Program-made: the position numbers and the translations under genes | DNA from: Hyaloperonospora brassicae | Lineage: Eukaryota; Oomycota; Peronosporomycetes; Peronosporales; Peronosporaceae | Direction of reading: 5' to 3' | Assembly (NCBI GenBank): GCA_947650285.1 | Contig: CANTFL010001487.1 | Coordinates: 1-64,000 of the forward strand | Length of the DNA: 64,000 nt | Notes under the pieces: generated by a model | Seen by the model: the letters and a program-made list of their open reading frames with translations, nothing else | Told to the model about the DNA's origin: nothing | The model's database searches: none | Shown here: positions 26,085 to 37,134 of the stretch, piece after piece | Numbering within the stretch: position 1 is the first letter of the stretch | How the letters are laid out: each line of letters begins with the position of its first letter

Positions 26085-26287
26085 TGTTGTTGGATGCAAA
26101 TGCCGAAGTGAGTAAATTTCAGGTAACTAGAACTACTCTCTGTGATCCTCCTTTCCTTCTATGTCCTTCGCGGGTGCTTACCAACTTACCAACCATACCA
26201 TTTCAGCCAACCAGGTGACCGTATCTGTGGATCAGGGTAACCGTTCACACGGACCCGAACCGTGCAGGAGTGGGTCACATGTCCACA
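26085..26287 (-). repeat. 3' LTR of the degenerate copia
   Basis: Direct repeat of 30436-30634, sharing the block from GCCGAAG through AACTAGAACTACTCTC to CCGTGCAGGAG with scattered substitutions. The ends fit TG...CA (plus strand TGTTGTTGG to TCCACA). The outer limits are uncertain by a few bases because the ends have diverged. Confidence 0.7.
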
Positions 26288-26296
26288 CTCCCGCTC

Positions 26297-29200
26297 ACCG
26301 ATACGGCACAGTGACCCTATTTTTGATGCCGTTCCCGTCGCGCAGGAACTTAAGCATCTTGGTCCCGAGTGACTTAATTAGAATGTCAGATAGTTGATTC
26401 TTGGCGTCAATGTACTTGATGTGATCGTTCCGTGCTCCACATTCTCTTGGATGAAGTGATGACGAATGTTCACGTGCTTCGGTCGGGAATGGTAGCCAGC
26501 GTTCTGCGATAGAGCGATCGCGCCCTGGTTGTATTCTCCGATTGTCGTAGCGCTCTACTAAAGCATCCCGATGTCTATTAGCATTGCACGCGTCCACAGC
26601 ACCCCTTAAACGCACGGGCTCGAAGCCATGAACTCAGCCTTTGCAGAGCTGAGCGCTACCGTCTTCTGGAACTTTGACTTGAACACTACCGGCGCGTTCC
26701 CAATCATCGCCATGACACTAGAGATGAAACGCCTGTCGTCAACGTTCGTACCCCAATATGCGTCCGGGTACGCTTTGAGCGTAACATTCTCCGTTTGACA
26801 TTGGTAGAGGATTCCGTTCTGACGCGGTGGTTTAAGGTAGCGTATCACACGCACTGCAGCGTTCCAGTGTTGCTGTCCGGGGTTCTCCAAGAAACGCGAG
26901 AGCTGAGAAACCACGAACGCAATGTCCGGACGAGTGTATGTCGTGATGTACAGTTGGCACCCGATGAGAGAACGATATGGTTTTCAAAGCATTGCGTTCC
27001 GCTCTGGGTTTGTTCCTAATGACTGCGACTTCGACAACCTGAGCCCAGCAACACATGGGTTGTCTAAAGGCTTATCGTTCTCCTGTCCAAGTCGTTTCAC
27101 CACGTCGTCTATGTATTGTGTCTGCTTGATCATGAGCGTCCTAGCCGTCGTATAATGGCCTACATCATCCCCAGGATAAACTTTGTCGGTCCAAGCTCCT
27201 TCATTGTGAATGCATTCTTCAGCTCGTCCTTTATGTCCTTGATCTCTTCCCTTATCTTAGCTGCAATGATCATGTCGTCCACATACAGGCACACATACAC
27301 GAAATCGTTCTGGGTACGCTTCGCATAGACGCACTCATCCGCACCACAGCTCTTGAAACCATTCTACAAAAAAACATGGCGAGTCGTCTTGTTCCGAGCA
27401 CTTGCTGCCTGCTTCAAACCATAGATAGCCTTCTCCAGTTTGCACAGCATACCCTTAGCGTTCTACACACCAAATGGAACCACCATGTAGACAAGTTCCA
27501 CCAAACCACTGTTCAGGAACGCTGTATACGCGTCCAGCTACTCCATCACATACTTACATGCCGCGCACACAGCTATCACAACTCGAATCGAGTTCATGTT
27601 TGCCACCGGTGAGTGAGCTTTAAAGAAGTCTATCCCGAACTTCTGCTTAAACCTTTGAGAAAACCAGCCGAGCCTTGTAGCGTACCACTCGACCGTTCTC
27701 GTCACGCTTCTTGGCAAACCCCCACAGCAAACAATCGGACGGGCAGCCGTTTAACGTGGAACGAGAGTCTACGTATGGTTCCGATCATGCTAGAGGAGCC
27801 AACGTCCATAGCCTTACGCCATTCAGCTGTTTCGTCACTAGCAACAGCTTCTGAATACATCTTCGGTGTGTCTGTAACACCGTCGGTACTCGCAGCATAT
27901 GCTAAAATAGCCTCCGAAAGCAATCCTTCTTCGTCAATCTTGCACGCTTCAATAAAGGAGGTCCATAACTCCATTCATTCAGCCTTTCGCCATCCGCGTC
28001 CACACGGTCCTGAAGCAGAAACACTCGCTATCTCAAATGCCTCAAACGTGCCGCCTTGGGGCGGGATACCACGCGATCTTGATTGTAAATTGGCGGCGGC
28101 GGATGAAACGCAGCCAGGCCCAGCCCAGTGTTAGCCGGTTTGGATGGATATAGTTGGGGTTGACGCGACTCTTTCTCATGTTCCACGTCGTCCATATTCA
28201 CATCCGGAACAGGTTCCTCGGCAGGTTCCATGGATTCATCCATAATAGGCTGACGTTCCTTAGGTATGGGAACAGTCCTGTCATCACGCTCCGTAGTTAT
28301 TTGAGTTACCGTTACAAGCTGCGATGACTGCGTGCCATATATACCGCCCATCTCACGCTCGTCCAGCTTGACCGACCGTGACGTCTTGAACTTGGCATCG
28401 TCCAAGTAAAATGAAAGGTACTCCTTCACGTTCTCTGCATACTCGGGAAAGATACAGCGAAAACTATTCGATTCGAGCTTCGTTCTCTTCGCATCGTCAC
28501 TGGGAGCGTAACCCTGCGATCCGAACACGCGCAAGTGTTCTATGTGGGCCTTGAGCTTGAAACTCAACTCGTACGGTGTCGAGTCTGCGTGTGCCGTGTT
28601 GCTGGAACGGTTGATAAGGTACAATGCTGTACTTACAGCTTCAGCCGACCATTCTGTCGACACACCCTTCATATTGTAGCATGCTTCGTGCCTTTCCATG
28701 ATGGTACGATTTATACGTTCCTCCACTCCATTCTGTTGAGTAATTTACGGAACTATTCGTCGGTGCATGATACAATTCCGTCAGCACATCCCATTTACCG
28801 TTTTGTTTACGAACTCCGTTTCATTTTCTGATCGCAGACACTTCAAATGTTCCCCCGATTGGTTTCGTAGAGCGCTTGGAACTCCTTCGGTTTGCCGGCT
28901 ACATCACTCTTTCTTGATAGAAAGTACGCTATTACATACCGTTAGTAGTCGTCCATGAGTGTCAGCACATACTTTGCGCCACCCTTTGAGAGCGTTTTCA
29001 TCGGGACCATCCCATCCGTGTGTACAAGTTCCAACCCATGCGATGTCTTTGTCACAGATCGTGACGGGAACGACGTAACGGTCTGCTTGCCTTTCATGCA
29101 GCCGCCACACAGATTCTCCATACCTTGCTTCACCGCAGGTATACCGTTCGTGAAACGCTGGGTCTTGATCAGTGCGTCCTTGCTTGGGTGTCCCATGCGA

Positions 29201-30290
29201 TCGTGCCTTAGCTCCCAATTACTATCGGCTCCTTAGTACTCCACATAACGTGCTTTCTCTTGCTGAAAGTGGAGCAGGAACGCCTTGACTACCTTGTTCC
29301 CCATATCAATTGCGCTGCTTGCACCCCGGATGATTCACAAGGAACGTTGGAGCTCAACACTGAAGCCACGTTCAGCTAGTCGCCCAACCGACAGGAGGCT
29401 TCTGTCGAGTCCTGGGATGTACAAGTATCCATCACCTTTACGCGTCTATCGTCGATACCGGTCAACTTGACCGTATCTCTTCCATGAACGTGTAACTTCT
29501 TGCCATTCGCAATAGTCACCTCGACGCCAGCGTCCAAGGTCTCGTAGTCGAATAGGTCAGAACGATGCGGGTCATGTGCGATGTAGCACCACTATCGATC
29601 AATTAGCCGTTCCGGCGTTCCTCGCCGACGGCAAACACAGCATGGTTCCCGCTGCCGCCTTTCTGAACTGGACAGTCCCGCTTCATGTGACCGACGTAGT
29701 CACATCCGAAGGGCATGCCCTTGAAACCACCACTCTTATTGTGTGGTACGTTTCCCTTTCGACAGTGTCCTCGGTCGCCTTTGAACCTTCCAGCGTTCCG
29801 AGAAAATAAAGATTTCACCATGCTGGTATCCTTCTTTTTAAGCCGCTCATACTCCTTGAGAGGATTCTCCTTCACCTCAATCAGTGACGCGTTCTTAACG
29901 TTCCCACAATAGATGTAATAATTACGTACTCAAAAGTAAGACTGCTTGACAGCACAACAAGCTGTCGTGCCTCATCGACGGGATCTCCTAGTGTCTGCAA
30001 CCCGACGACAAGCTCGTCGAACGCGTCCAGATGCTTGGCCATTGCCGTTCCGCTCTCCATCTCGGAGTCATGCAGACGTCGTGTCATGGTAACACGGTTC
30101 TGGAGCGTGGAACAAATGTAACAATTCCGTAGCACCCCCAAGTGTACATGGCACGTGAAGCAGATCGAATTTTTGTATGATGCTGTAGTTCCACCCCTTG
30201 AGAAATGATCTCGAGCGCCTTCGCGTCTTTAACGAGCCACACCAATGTGATCTCGTCCTCGGGCTTTACAACCTCAACATGCGCCAAAAA
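26297..30290 (-). pseudogene. Copia gag-pol polyprotein, broken
   Basis: Minus-strand pieces in order: a gag region (29881-30290, with ESGTAMAKHLDAFDELVVGL); a damaged zinc knuckle (CDYVGHMKRDC near 29690); a pre-integrase/integrase start (28942-29220, MGHPSKDALIKTQRF and CGGCMKGKQT, then HTDGM); integrase core and spacer (28028-28726); RT with YVDDMI near 27270; and RNase H (26606-26914, including DAYWG and SSAKAEFMA, then IKYIDAKNQLSDILIK). Many stops and frame changes separate these pieces, so the element cannot move by itself. Confidence 0.75.
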
Positions 30291-30435
30291 AAACCTTTCG
30301 GACCAAGGTCATGCGCATGTTGTACTCTCAGCGATATTAGTTCCCACTCCCCAGGAGATCTTCGGAGCGTTTAGAACTCTTGTCTCGAACGTAATGGTCG
30401 GTAGCGTTGCGGCTGCGAACCTGTTGGATTGAGTT

Positions 30436-30634
30436 TGTTGTTGGAGGCAATTGCCGAAGTTAGTAAATTTCAGGTAACTAGAACTACTCTCTGTGATCCT
30501 CCTTTCCTTCTATGTCCTTTTACAATCATCTGTTTACCAACCATAACATTTTATCCAACCAGGTGACCGTATCTGAGGTGCAGGGTAACCGTTCACACGG
30601 TCCCGAACCGTGCAGGAGCGGTAAAATATGAACA
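30436..30634 (-). repeat. 5' LTR of the degenerate copia
   Basis: Partner of 26085-26287. Its plus-strand ends read TGTTGTTGG and GAACA, giving TG...CA termini. It has diverged from its partner by substitutions and small indels. Confidence 0.7.
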
Positions 30635-31847
30635 CTAAAGCTGCGGCGACAGCGGCCTCCGTGAGAAATTGCGAGTTGGATAAGAGGGCGACATCGTCGT
30701 AAAAGCCAGGTTGCATCCACTTTACAATAGATGACACATGAAATGACCAAGGCGTCCCTTGAAAAATTGGAGTACAGGCATCAGCCAATATGTCGGTTTT
30801 TTGTGGATATTACGTGACGTGAGTCCGTGGAACAAGCGTAATGTTGGGTCATTGTTATCTGCAAATTTACATGAAATTCGCTATAAAAAGACACTGGTAG
30901 TCGTCTGATTGTCTCACCAAGTGTGAGATCGAAAGAGTCGACGTTGCTTTCCCCGCAGCCATTCTCGTTTCGTGACAGCAATGTGGGTGCAAAGCTCCGT
31001 GATGCGCTGAGTCATCAGATCATAAACATTAAGAGATTTCAACGCGTCCGACAGGAGAGTATAGCAGGATTTATCAAGGCGTTTTAACAGGTGACTAAGT
31101 TTCTTTCGATACGTGTTCCGTAACGAAACCTTGGCGGACCGCGTCGCTTGTATGATGCCCCGGACCGTATCCGACTTGAATCGATCCCATAATAAAGCAG
31201 CGACGTCTCCTAAAGCAAGACTCGTGTTGATATGCAGTTCAAAATCTGTTATTGTGCTAATCGAAAATTTGTTCACCCGTTTGTGCGCGTACGAAGGCAC
31301 AGGAAAGACACGGGGAGACTACGAATATCTGACGGGGTTGTCGGGGGAACGTAAATGGAGTAAGACGCCATTATGATCCCCTTCTATCCCGTATTTGCCA
31401 AGCTCTGTGGCCGCTACCCACTATCGATCTTGGTCGCTCACGTGCCAGCGATCAAGACGACTTGACGCTAATGCGTGGCTTCGCACAGAGTAGTGAAAGG
31501 TGTGTTCGTATTATAAGTGGGCAAGCGCAGTGCTGTTGATCCCGGACGGCAAAACATCCGAAACGCTGTCCTGCAATCTCCACGTAAGTAAAATTTTCCG
31601 CAGTCCTGAAGAATCGTAACCCAAAGCAGTAGGAAGATAGGACCGGTCCGCAATACCATAGAGGGTACAATTAAGGTCGCCACCCACAAAGACATGGTTT
31701 CCGGTAGGAATAGGAATAGCCTTGAGCTAAAGAAATTGGTCTTCTTTAACTACGCGATCATTCGGCGTGTAAATGTTCACTAAATTGACGTCATCTGTTC
31801 CATTGGATACCTCCAGCGCCATGAAGTGTGGGCTTCAAGGTTCCTCC
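30635..31847 (-). mobile_element. LINE middle part (end of endonuclease, linker, RT entry)
   Basis: LINE sequence between two LTR elements. On the minus strand it gives the endonuclease block VNLVNIYTPNDRVV and a GDLNCTLYG-type motif at about 31640-31800. A long linker follows (30914-31300, containing LALGDVAALLWDRFKSDTVR), then the approach to the RT (FLTEAAVAAALVF near 30640-30700). Frame changes are frequent. It joins the pieces at 37097 and 26084 once the LTR elements are removed. Confidence 0.75.
31843..31847. repeat. Target site duplication, left copy (CCTCC)
   Basis: CCTCC directly before the copia LTR at 31848, matched by CCTCC at 37092-37096 directly after the other LTR. A five-base duplication is typical for copia integrases. 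Confidence 0.9.
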
Positions 31848-32222
31848 TGTAGAAAGATGAGTGTTCGTTGATGCACTTGTTCCAGAAGATGTAGAAGTAA
31901 AAGTGAATATATTTAAGCATTAACCTCCCTCGTTGGTTAATACCTACACATGCATGCGAAACGGACTGCAACTATACCGTCTATAGTGCACGTCTATCCC
32001 GCTCCGTCCCACCTGTTACGACATCGACAAGACTACATGGTAATCTCGTCTCCTCGTCTCATATGTCGCAACATCCTGGTGGTCCGACGTGGCGACATCG
32101 TCGCCTCGTCCCATCTGTCAAGATGTCAAACTTGTTAGCCAATCAGGTACGATTGTAACTTACCGTGTCACGGGGTATTGCCCTTGACCCTCGCGACTTG
32201 TCAGAAACGATATCTTCTAACA
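31848..32222 (-). repeat. 3' LTR of the young copia
   Basis: 375-bp direct repeat of 36717-37091, with no difference seen on reading. On the minus strand it begins TGTTAG and ends CTACA. The coding frame of the polyprotein runs a few codons into it and stops at 32217. Confidence 0.95.
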
Positions 32223-34475
32223 CTCCTCCTCAATCGTATCCGGAGGGGTCTTCAACTTGAACATCGCGCGCAGATCCTTCATCCTTGGTGCCGGTAGTGC
32301 CTTAGTCAGGAGATCAGCAATCATCTCCTCTGACTTGATGAAGTGTGGTTCAATCTCTTTTGCTTGTGCGTAGTGGCAGATAAACTTGAAACGAATATCC
32401 ACATGCTTGGCACTTGACGAACTCTTCTCGGTCTTCGACAAGTTGATGGCTGCTTGGTTATCCATCCACATCGGCATTGGCGTGACGATTTTCATGTTTA
32501 ACTCGCCAAACAGCTCCTTCAAACCCAGTAGTTCGCGACCAGCGTGAGACGCTGCAATGAACTCAGCTTCCATTGTGCTTAGCGACACCCCGGTCTGCTT
32601 CTTGCACGCCCATGAAACAACAGCGCCATCCACAGTAAGGACGTATCCAGTGACCGACTTGCGGTCCGACTTGTCCGCAGCGAAGTCCGCGTCGCTCCAG
32701 CTCTCAATCTTGATTGGGACGTCCACGCCTTGTGAACTGTTGATGCATAGCTTCAACGTCTTGGTCTCCTTCAGATACCTCGCGACTCGTTTCGCCGTTC
32801 TCCAATCCTTGACCGTCGGCTTGTGGGTCTGCCGGGTTGCCCGGTGTACCGTAAAACAAATGTCCGGTCGTGTACAACGCGCAATCCACAGTAAACTTCC
32901 GACGAGTGACTGAAAGGCCTTGATGCTTGCATCTCCATCCTTGGCGGTCGGCTTCAATGACTCTGAGTTCGACTCATCGCCGTCGTTGCATTCGTTTCCG
33001 ATTGGAGATCGAACCCCGTTAGCAGTAGCCAGTCCATGTTCCTTTAGCAGTGAGTCGATGGTAACCTCTTGGTCCAACACGTAGCCTTCATTTTCGTTCA
33101 TCTTGATCCTCAGTCCGAGGAACTTGTTCACAATGCCGAGGTCCTTGATCTCGAGAGATGCCATGTCCTTGAAAAATTGTCTGACGACAGCGTTCGAAGT
33201 TCCAGTCACCAGTAGGTCGTCGACGTAAACACCGACAACCGTTACATCCGTACCGGTTCGGTTGACATAGAGGCACATGTTCGTCGTGCATTGTTTAAAG
33301 TCTAACTCGGTCAGCTTGGAGTGCAGTAGTTTGCTCCACAATCTTCCAGCTTGTTTCAAGCCATACAAAGACTTCTTGAGCAACAGTGCGAGCTGTTTGG
33401 TCGCGTCCACATCATGATAGGCCAATGTGTCTTCGTTAACTTGCATACCACTTGGTATCTTCATGTAGATGTCGAGGTCCTTTTCCTGATTGGCCTTGAC
33501 ATATGCGTTTGGCACATCGCCGTGACGAGCAGGCACATTCCATCTGCGTGAGAGGACCAGGATCACCTTGACTGTCCCGAGTTCCATAACCGCGGCAAAT
33601 GTCAAGGTGTAGTCGACTCCAAACAATTGCTCGTTTCCACATGCAACGAGTCTGGCCTTGTATCTCTCGACATTCCCGTCAGCGTCGGTCTTTGTCTTGA
33701 AAACCCATTTATTGTGGAGTATGTGGGCGTTGTCAGGTGGAACGACAACCGCCCACACACCGTTCTCCTCCAGTGCGTCGAGATCATCCTTGATGGCCAC
33801 AGCCCATTTATCCTTGCTGTCGCTTCGCACAGCCTCGCCATAGTTTTTTGGGTCCCGAACAGCGTTGACGATGTCGACACCCTCACCTGAGAAATTGACT
33901 TCGCTTGATGTATCTTCGTCATTTCGGCGTGATCGTGTCATGTGTGGATCACGAGTCCATTCTGATGGCCTTGCACTTGATTTTTTCGTGCCACCTTGGT
34001 CACCGAGCTCCTCCTGACCTTCGGTACCATGTAACGTTTTGGTCATGTTTGGCCTTTGGATGTTATCCAAGGTTTCGACGTTTTTCACGTGTTGAGTTAC
34101 TACCACCACATGATCCATTGGTATGAAGACCCGATAGCCTTTCATCTCATCGCTCTTCCCGATGATGATCTCCTGTTTGCCACGGGGGCCTAATGACTTG
34201 TTCGAGGTCGGTCGATGCACAGTGCATGAGGACCCGAAAACCACAATGTCACTTAAGATGGATGTCTTCTTGGTTAGCATCTCGATGGGTGAGATGCTAC
34301 CTTCGTTAGCCTTGGTGGGACTTCGATTTAAGATGTATGCTGCACATTCTGCAGCATCACCCCAAAACGTCAAGGGTAACCCACTTGCAAACACCATGCT
34401 TCGCACCATATTCATGATAGTGCGATGCATGCGCTCGGCTTTGCCATTGCTGGCCTGGTTGTCACGCTCGCTCAC
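32217..34475 (-). CDS. Copia pol, downstream frame (integrase C-terminal half, RT, RNase H)
   Basis: A 752-codon open frame starting without its own ATG; it is the continuation of the upstream polyprotein after a one-base frame change. Order of domains: integrase remainder with the catalytic Glu in NGKAERMHRT (residues about 10-20); a variable charged spacer; RT from about residue 240 with NKWVFKTK, YKARLVA and the catalytic YVDDLLVTG at about residues 414-422; and RNase H from about 545, with WSDADFA, STMEAEF and WMDNQAA acidic residues and the ADLLTKAL end. The stop lies inside the 3' LTR. The RT and RNase H look intact. This protein would be made only by frameshifting or from a corrected copy. 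Confidence 0.9.
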   Translation of the reverse strand: MSERDNQASNGKAERMHRTIMNMVRSMVFASGLPLTFWGDAAECAAYILNRSPTKANEGSISPIEMLTKKTSILSDIVVFGSSCTVHRPTSNKSLGPRGKQEIIIGKSDEMKGYRVFIPMDHVVVVTQHVKNVETLDNIQRPNMTKTLHGTEGQEELGDQGGTKKSSARPSEWTRDPHMTRSRRNDEDTSSEVNFSGEGVDIVNAVRDPKNYGEAVRSDSKDKWAVAIKDDLDALEENGVWAVVVPPDNAHILHNKWVFKTKTDADGNVERYKARLVACGNEQLFGVDYTLTFAAVMELGTVKVILVLSRRWNVPARHGDVPNAYVKANQEKDLDIYMKIPSGMQVNEDTLAYHDVDATKQLALLLKKSLYGLKQAGRLWSKLLHSKLTELDFKQCTTNMCLYVNRTGTDVTVVGVYVDDLLVTGTSNAVVRQFFKDMASLEIKDLGIVNKFLGLRIKMNENEGYVLDQEVTIDSLLKEHGLATANGVRSPIGNECNDGDESNSESLKPTAKDGDASIKAFQSLVGSLLWIARCTRPDICFTVHRATRQTHKPTVKDWRTAKRVARYLKETKTLKLCINSSQGVDVPIKIESWSDADFAADKSDRKSVTGYVLTVDGAVVSWACKKQTGVSLSTMEAEFIAASHAGRELLGLKELFGELNMKIVTPMPMWMDNQAAINLSKTEKSSSSAKHVDIRFKFICHYAQAKEIEPHFIKSEEMIADLLTKALPAPRMKDLRAMFKLKTPPDTIEEEC
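32223..32231 (-). other. Polypurine tract of the young copia
   Basis: Minus strand GAGGAGGAG lies immediately before the TGTTAG start of the 3' LTR. This is the expected position for the plus-strand primer of reverse transcription. It also encodes the last Glu residues of the polyprotein. Confidence 0.75.
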
Positions 34476-36580
34476 TTGGCGCGAGACACCGACTTCCTTG
34501 CAAAAATATCCAGAGGCTTGTACTCGCCTCCACCGTCTGTACGTAAAAAGTGTATACGGCTATTAAATTGGCGTTCGAAAACCACCAAAAAATTCTTGAA
34601 GTGCATCGCAGCAGCATCTTTGGTCTTCGCTAGGAACACCCGGCAGTAATTCGACCTGTGATCAATGAAATTGATCAGGTATCGATTGCCGAGTCGATCA
34701 CGGGGGGTCATAGGACCTTTCAGGTCTGAATAGACCACGCCTCCGATCACGTCAATGGGTGAATTCAACACACTGTCCTTCCGCGATTGTCGGTTCTTTG
34801 TCTGCTTGCCTTGTGCACAGGCTAAGCACTTGACGCGCACGGTATCAGTCAGTTTGATACCAGAGGCGGGATCCCGAGCCATCTTTATGATGGTGTCGTA
34901 GCACAAGTGCCCTAGACAGTGATGAAAATAAAACAGGGTTCCATGTTGAACGTCGTTCCTTGTGCTACTCTTGATGTCGTCGACGACCGTCATGATAGCT
35001 TCTCTTGGTGATCCGAAACCATGGGAACCATTGGTCGTAGCTCCATTGAAAACTTCAACGACCAGTACACTATTGATCCGATCGACATCCATGATAGGTA
35101 ATCCACCGGATTGCGAAACCATGACACGCCTCCCTTCTCTATACTCAAGGATGCATCCCTTCGACTCGAGTTTCCCAAACGAGATGATGTTGCATTCCAA
35201 GTTTGATGCGTATTGAACATCGAGAAGACGTATTGTCTTAGTTAATCCAAGTGCTTTGACCCGGATCATCACACTTCCTTGCTTGGTGATCCGAAGTGGT
35301 TCACTGTCCGACGCAGCGGTGAAGCATTTGGTGTTGCAGTCCACCGCATCTTCCAGCAAGCTCAAATCGTCAATCAGGTGACGACCTGAGCCGCTGTCCA
35401 GCGCCCAGTGACTTGGCGTAATCGTCCGATGTACTGGGAGAGCCAAGACGAAATCTGCATCTTGCTTCTTCTTGGTACCCTTTGGGCAGTTCATCTTGAG
35501 ATGCCCGGTGCTGCCGCACAGGTAACACTGCTTGGATCGCTGACGACCATGTTGTTTCTTGGTCCGTTTGATCCTCTTGGGTTGTTTGTTTGGTTCAACA
35601 ATGTTGACAACATCCCGACCGAAGTGCTTCACGCGAACTTCAAGTTCCGTTGACTGTGCGAATAGCGCGAGCTCTTCAGCTTGACGAAGATAGTCAATCC
35701 TGTTCAAATTCAGGCGGGACAACATAGTCGTCCGCATGGCTGGATCGGCATAATGCACGATGTTGTCCAGTACGAGGCTGTCCGCACCTCCACATGCGTC
35801 GCTCACAGCGGTCAGGTACAGGAAGTGTTCGGTCCAGCTACGCTGGGGTGACTTGGCAGCAGTAAACAGCTTCATGCTCTGGGCAGGTGTTATCTTGGTG
35901 TTGAAGGTCTGGAGTAACCTTTGCAATGCATGCTCCAAGGTTTGGCTCTCAGACCACCAAGTTTCCACCTGCCGCCGGTAATACTTCTGCGCCGTACCAG
36001 CGAGGTGTTGGCTGAGGAAATCCACCTTGATATCTTCAGGCCATCCAAAACCGCAGGCGCGTTCCGAGAACGCAACCTGCCGGACAAAATCCTTGCCCCA
36101 TTCAATGAAACCACTCCCAAGGCCATGGTAGAGCTCCTTTCCATCGAAAGGTTGCAAAGCCAGCTTCCTTTGGCGTCCATCCGGTACACCTTGGTGTACC
36201 TGTCCGGGCTGGTGTTGCACCGGACCTGGTACTTGCATACCCGGGTTTACTCCCGCGGGCATGGCATGTCCCTGAATTCCAGGCTCGAGACCCCGAGCCA
36301 TTCCATGGTTGACATTTGCCTGGGCCGGCGCGTCAACCATGTGTTCCCCGGCCAGAGCCGGTCGTCGGGCACCGAAGTAGGTGGCCGGCGAGACATTCGG
36401 TGAACGTTTAGGGGGTGGGGTACGCTCCAAAGCCTGAAGTGTTATACCGGCCCCTGAACCGAGAACCGAACCAAAGACGCTCGACTCCGCAGATTCCATG
36501 CGTTGGCCTCCAACTTGTTCGCGTTGGGAGGATTCCATCCTGCCCATCCGTTCCGACAAGTCGCCAAGCATGGCGAGCAT
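34472..36580 (-). CDS. Copia gag-protease-integrase frame
   Basis: An open frame of about 700 codons. The first ATG is at 36580; the frame is open about 100 bases further upstream, to a TAA, without another ATG. N-terminal coiled-coil-like stretch (LDKMLAMLGDLSERMGRMES), Pro/Gly/Gln-rich linker, gag core, then a CCHC zinc knuckle CYLCGSTGHLKMNC (about 35490-35540), the protease motif ALDSGSGRHL (about 35380-35410), the integrase HHCC zinc site (HHCLGH...CLACAQGK, about 34810-34930) and the integrase core with YSDLKGP and TDGGGEY supplying two catalytic Asp. It ends early at 34472, just after TDGGGEY, because of one extra T in a T run; the catalytic Glu is in the next frame. Confidence 0.9.
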   Translation of the reverse strand: MLAMLGDLSERMGRMESSQREQVGGQRMESAESSVFGSVLGSGAGITLQALERTPPPKRSPNVSPATYFGARRPALAGEHMVDAPAQANVNHGMARGLEPGIQGHAMPAGVNPGMQVPGPVQHQPGQVHQGVPDGRQRKLALQPFDGKELYHGLGSGFIEWGKDFVRQVAFSERACGFGWPEDIKVDFLSQHLAGTAQKYYRRQVETWWSESQTLEHALQRLLQTFNTKITPAQSMKLFTAAKSPQRSWTEHFLYLTAVSDACGGADSLVLDNIVHYADPAMRTTMLSRLNLNRIDYLRQAEELALFAQSTELEVRVKHFGRDVVNIVEPNKQPKRIKRTKKQHGRQRSKQCYLCGSTGHLKMNCPKGTKKKQDADFVLALPVHRTITPSHWALDSGSGRHLIDDLSLLEDAVDCNTKCFTAASDSEPLRITKQGSVMIRVKALGLTKTIRLLDVQYASNLECNIISFGKLESKGCILEYREGRRVMVSQSGGLPIMDVDRINSVLVVEVFNGATTNGSHGFGSPREAIMTVVDDIKSSTRNDVQHGTLFYFHHCLGHLCYDTIIKMARDPASGIKLTDTVRVKCLACAQGKQTKNRQSRKDSVLNSPIDVIGGVVYSDLKGPMTPRDRLGNRYLINFIDHRSNYCRVFLAKTKDAAAMHFKNFLVVFERQFNSRIHFLRTDGGGEYKPLDIFARKSVSRAK

Positions 36581-36703
36581 CTTGTCCAGTGCCGCCGCAG
36601 GCACTGCCGACTTTTCTTCTAGTTGGTGGTCCTCGGTCGTTTCTCGACCATCGACGACCGCAGCGGGTATGGCTCCTTAAGCTGCGCCGGCAACACGATT
36701 CTT

Positions 36704-36716
36704 TGGGCTCATAACC
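36704..36716 (-). other. Primer-binding site matching the initiator tRNA-Met anticodon arm
   Basis: Plus strand TGGGCTCATAACC directly abuts the 5' LTR at 36717. GGGCTCATAACC equals the anticodon stem-loop of eukaryotic initiator tRNA-Met (anticodon CAT), so the element RNA (GGTTATGAGCCC) would pair with the middle of that tRNA, not its 3' end. Drosophila copia and yeast Ty5 use such half-tRNA primers. Confidence 0.75.
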
Positions 36717-37091
36717 TGTAGAAAGATGAGTGTTCGTTGATGCACTTGTTCCAGAAGATGTAGAAGTAAAAGTGAATATATTTAAGCATTAACCTCCCTC
36801 GTTGGTTAATACCTACACATGCATGCGAAACGGACTGCAACTATACCGTCTATAGTGCACGTCTATCCCGCTCCGTCCCACCTGTTACGACATCGACAAG
36901 ACTACATGGTAATCTCGTCTCCTCGTCTCATATGTCGCAACATCCTGGTGGTCCGACGTGGCGACATCGTCGCCTCGTCCCATCTGTCAAGATGTCAAAC
37001 TTGTTAGCCAATCAGGTACGATTGTAACTTACCGTGTCACGGGGTATTGCCCTTGACCCTCGCGACTTGTCAGAAACGATATCTTCTAACA
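36717..37091 (-). repeat. 5' LTR of the young copia
   Basis: 375 bp, identical on reading to 31848-32222. It carries the presumed promoter of the element and ends next to the primer-binding site. Confidence 0.95.
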
Positions 37092-37096
37092 CCTCC
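37092..37096. repeat. Target site duplication, right copy (CCTCC)
   Basis: Matches 31843-31847 exactly. It also lies inside LINE endonuclease sequence. Confidence 0.9.
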
Positions 37097-37129
37097 CTCA
37101 TTGGAGTCATTCAGAGGAAAGACTACGCA

Positions 37130-37134
37130 GGTGG
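37130..37134. repeat. Target site duplication of the solo LTR, left copy (GGTGG)
   Basis: GGTGG precedes the TGTAACGGGG end of the solo LTR and is repeated at 37580-37584 after its other end. Confidence 0.9.

Larger units (their letters stand above)
26085..30634 (-). mobile_element. Old degenerate Ty1/copia element inserted in the LINE
   Basis: About 4.55 kb bounded by two direct repeats of about 200 bp. The interior reads right to left as gag, zinc knuckle, protease region, integrase, RT and RNase H, which is copia order. A purine-rich tract (GAGCGGGAG on the minus strand, 26288-26296) abuts the 3' LTR as expected. The LINE reverse transcriptase reading resumes on either side, showing insertion into it. 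The LTRs differ at many positions, so the insertion is old. A clear target duplication is not preserved. Confidence 0.8.
31848..37091 (-). mobile_element. Young, nearly complete Ty1/copia retrotransposon
   Basis: A 5,244-bp element running right to left: two 375-bp LTRs that look identical, a perfect 5-bp target duplication, a primer-binding site next to the 5' LTR, a polypurine tract next to the 3' LTR, and copia-order domains gag, zinc knuckle, protease, integrase, RT and RNase H. Identical LTRs imply recent insertion. The single coding defect I see is a one-base frame change in the integrase (about 34499-34510). It sits inside the LINE endonuclease sequence. Confidence 0.95.
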
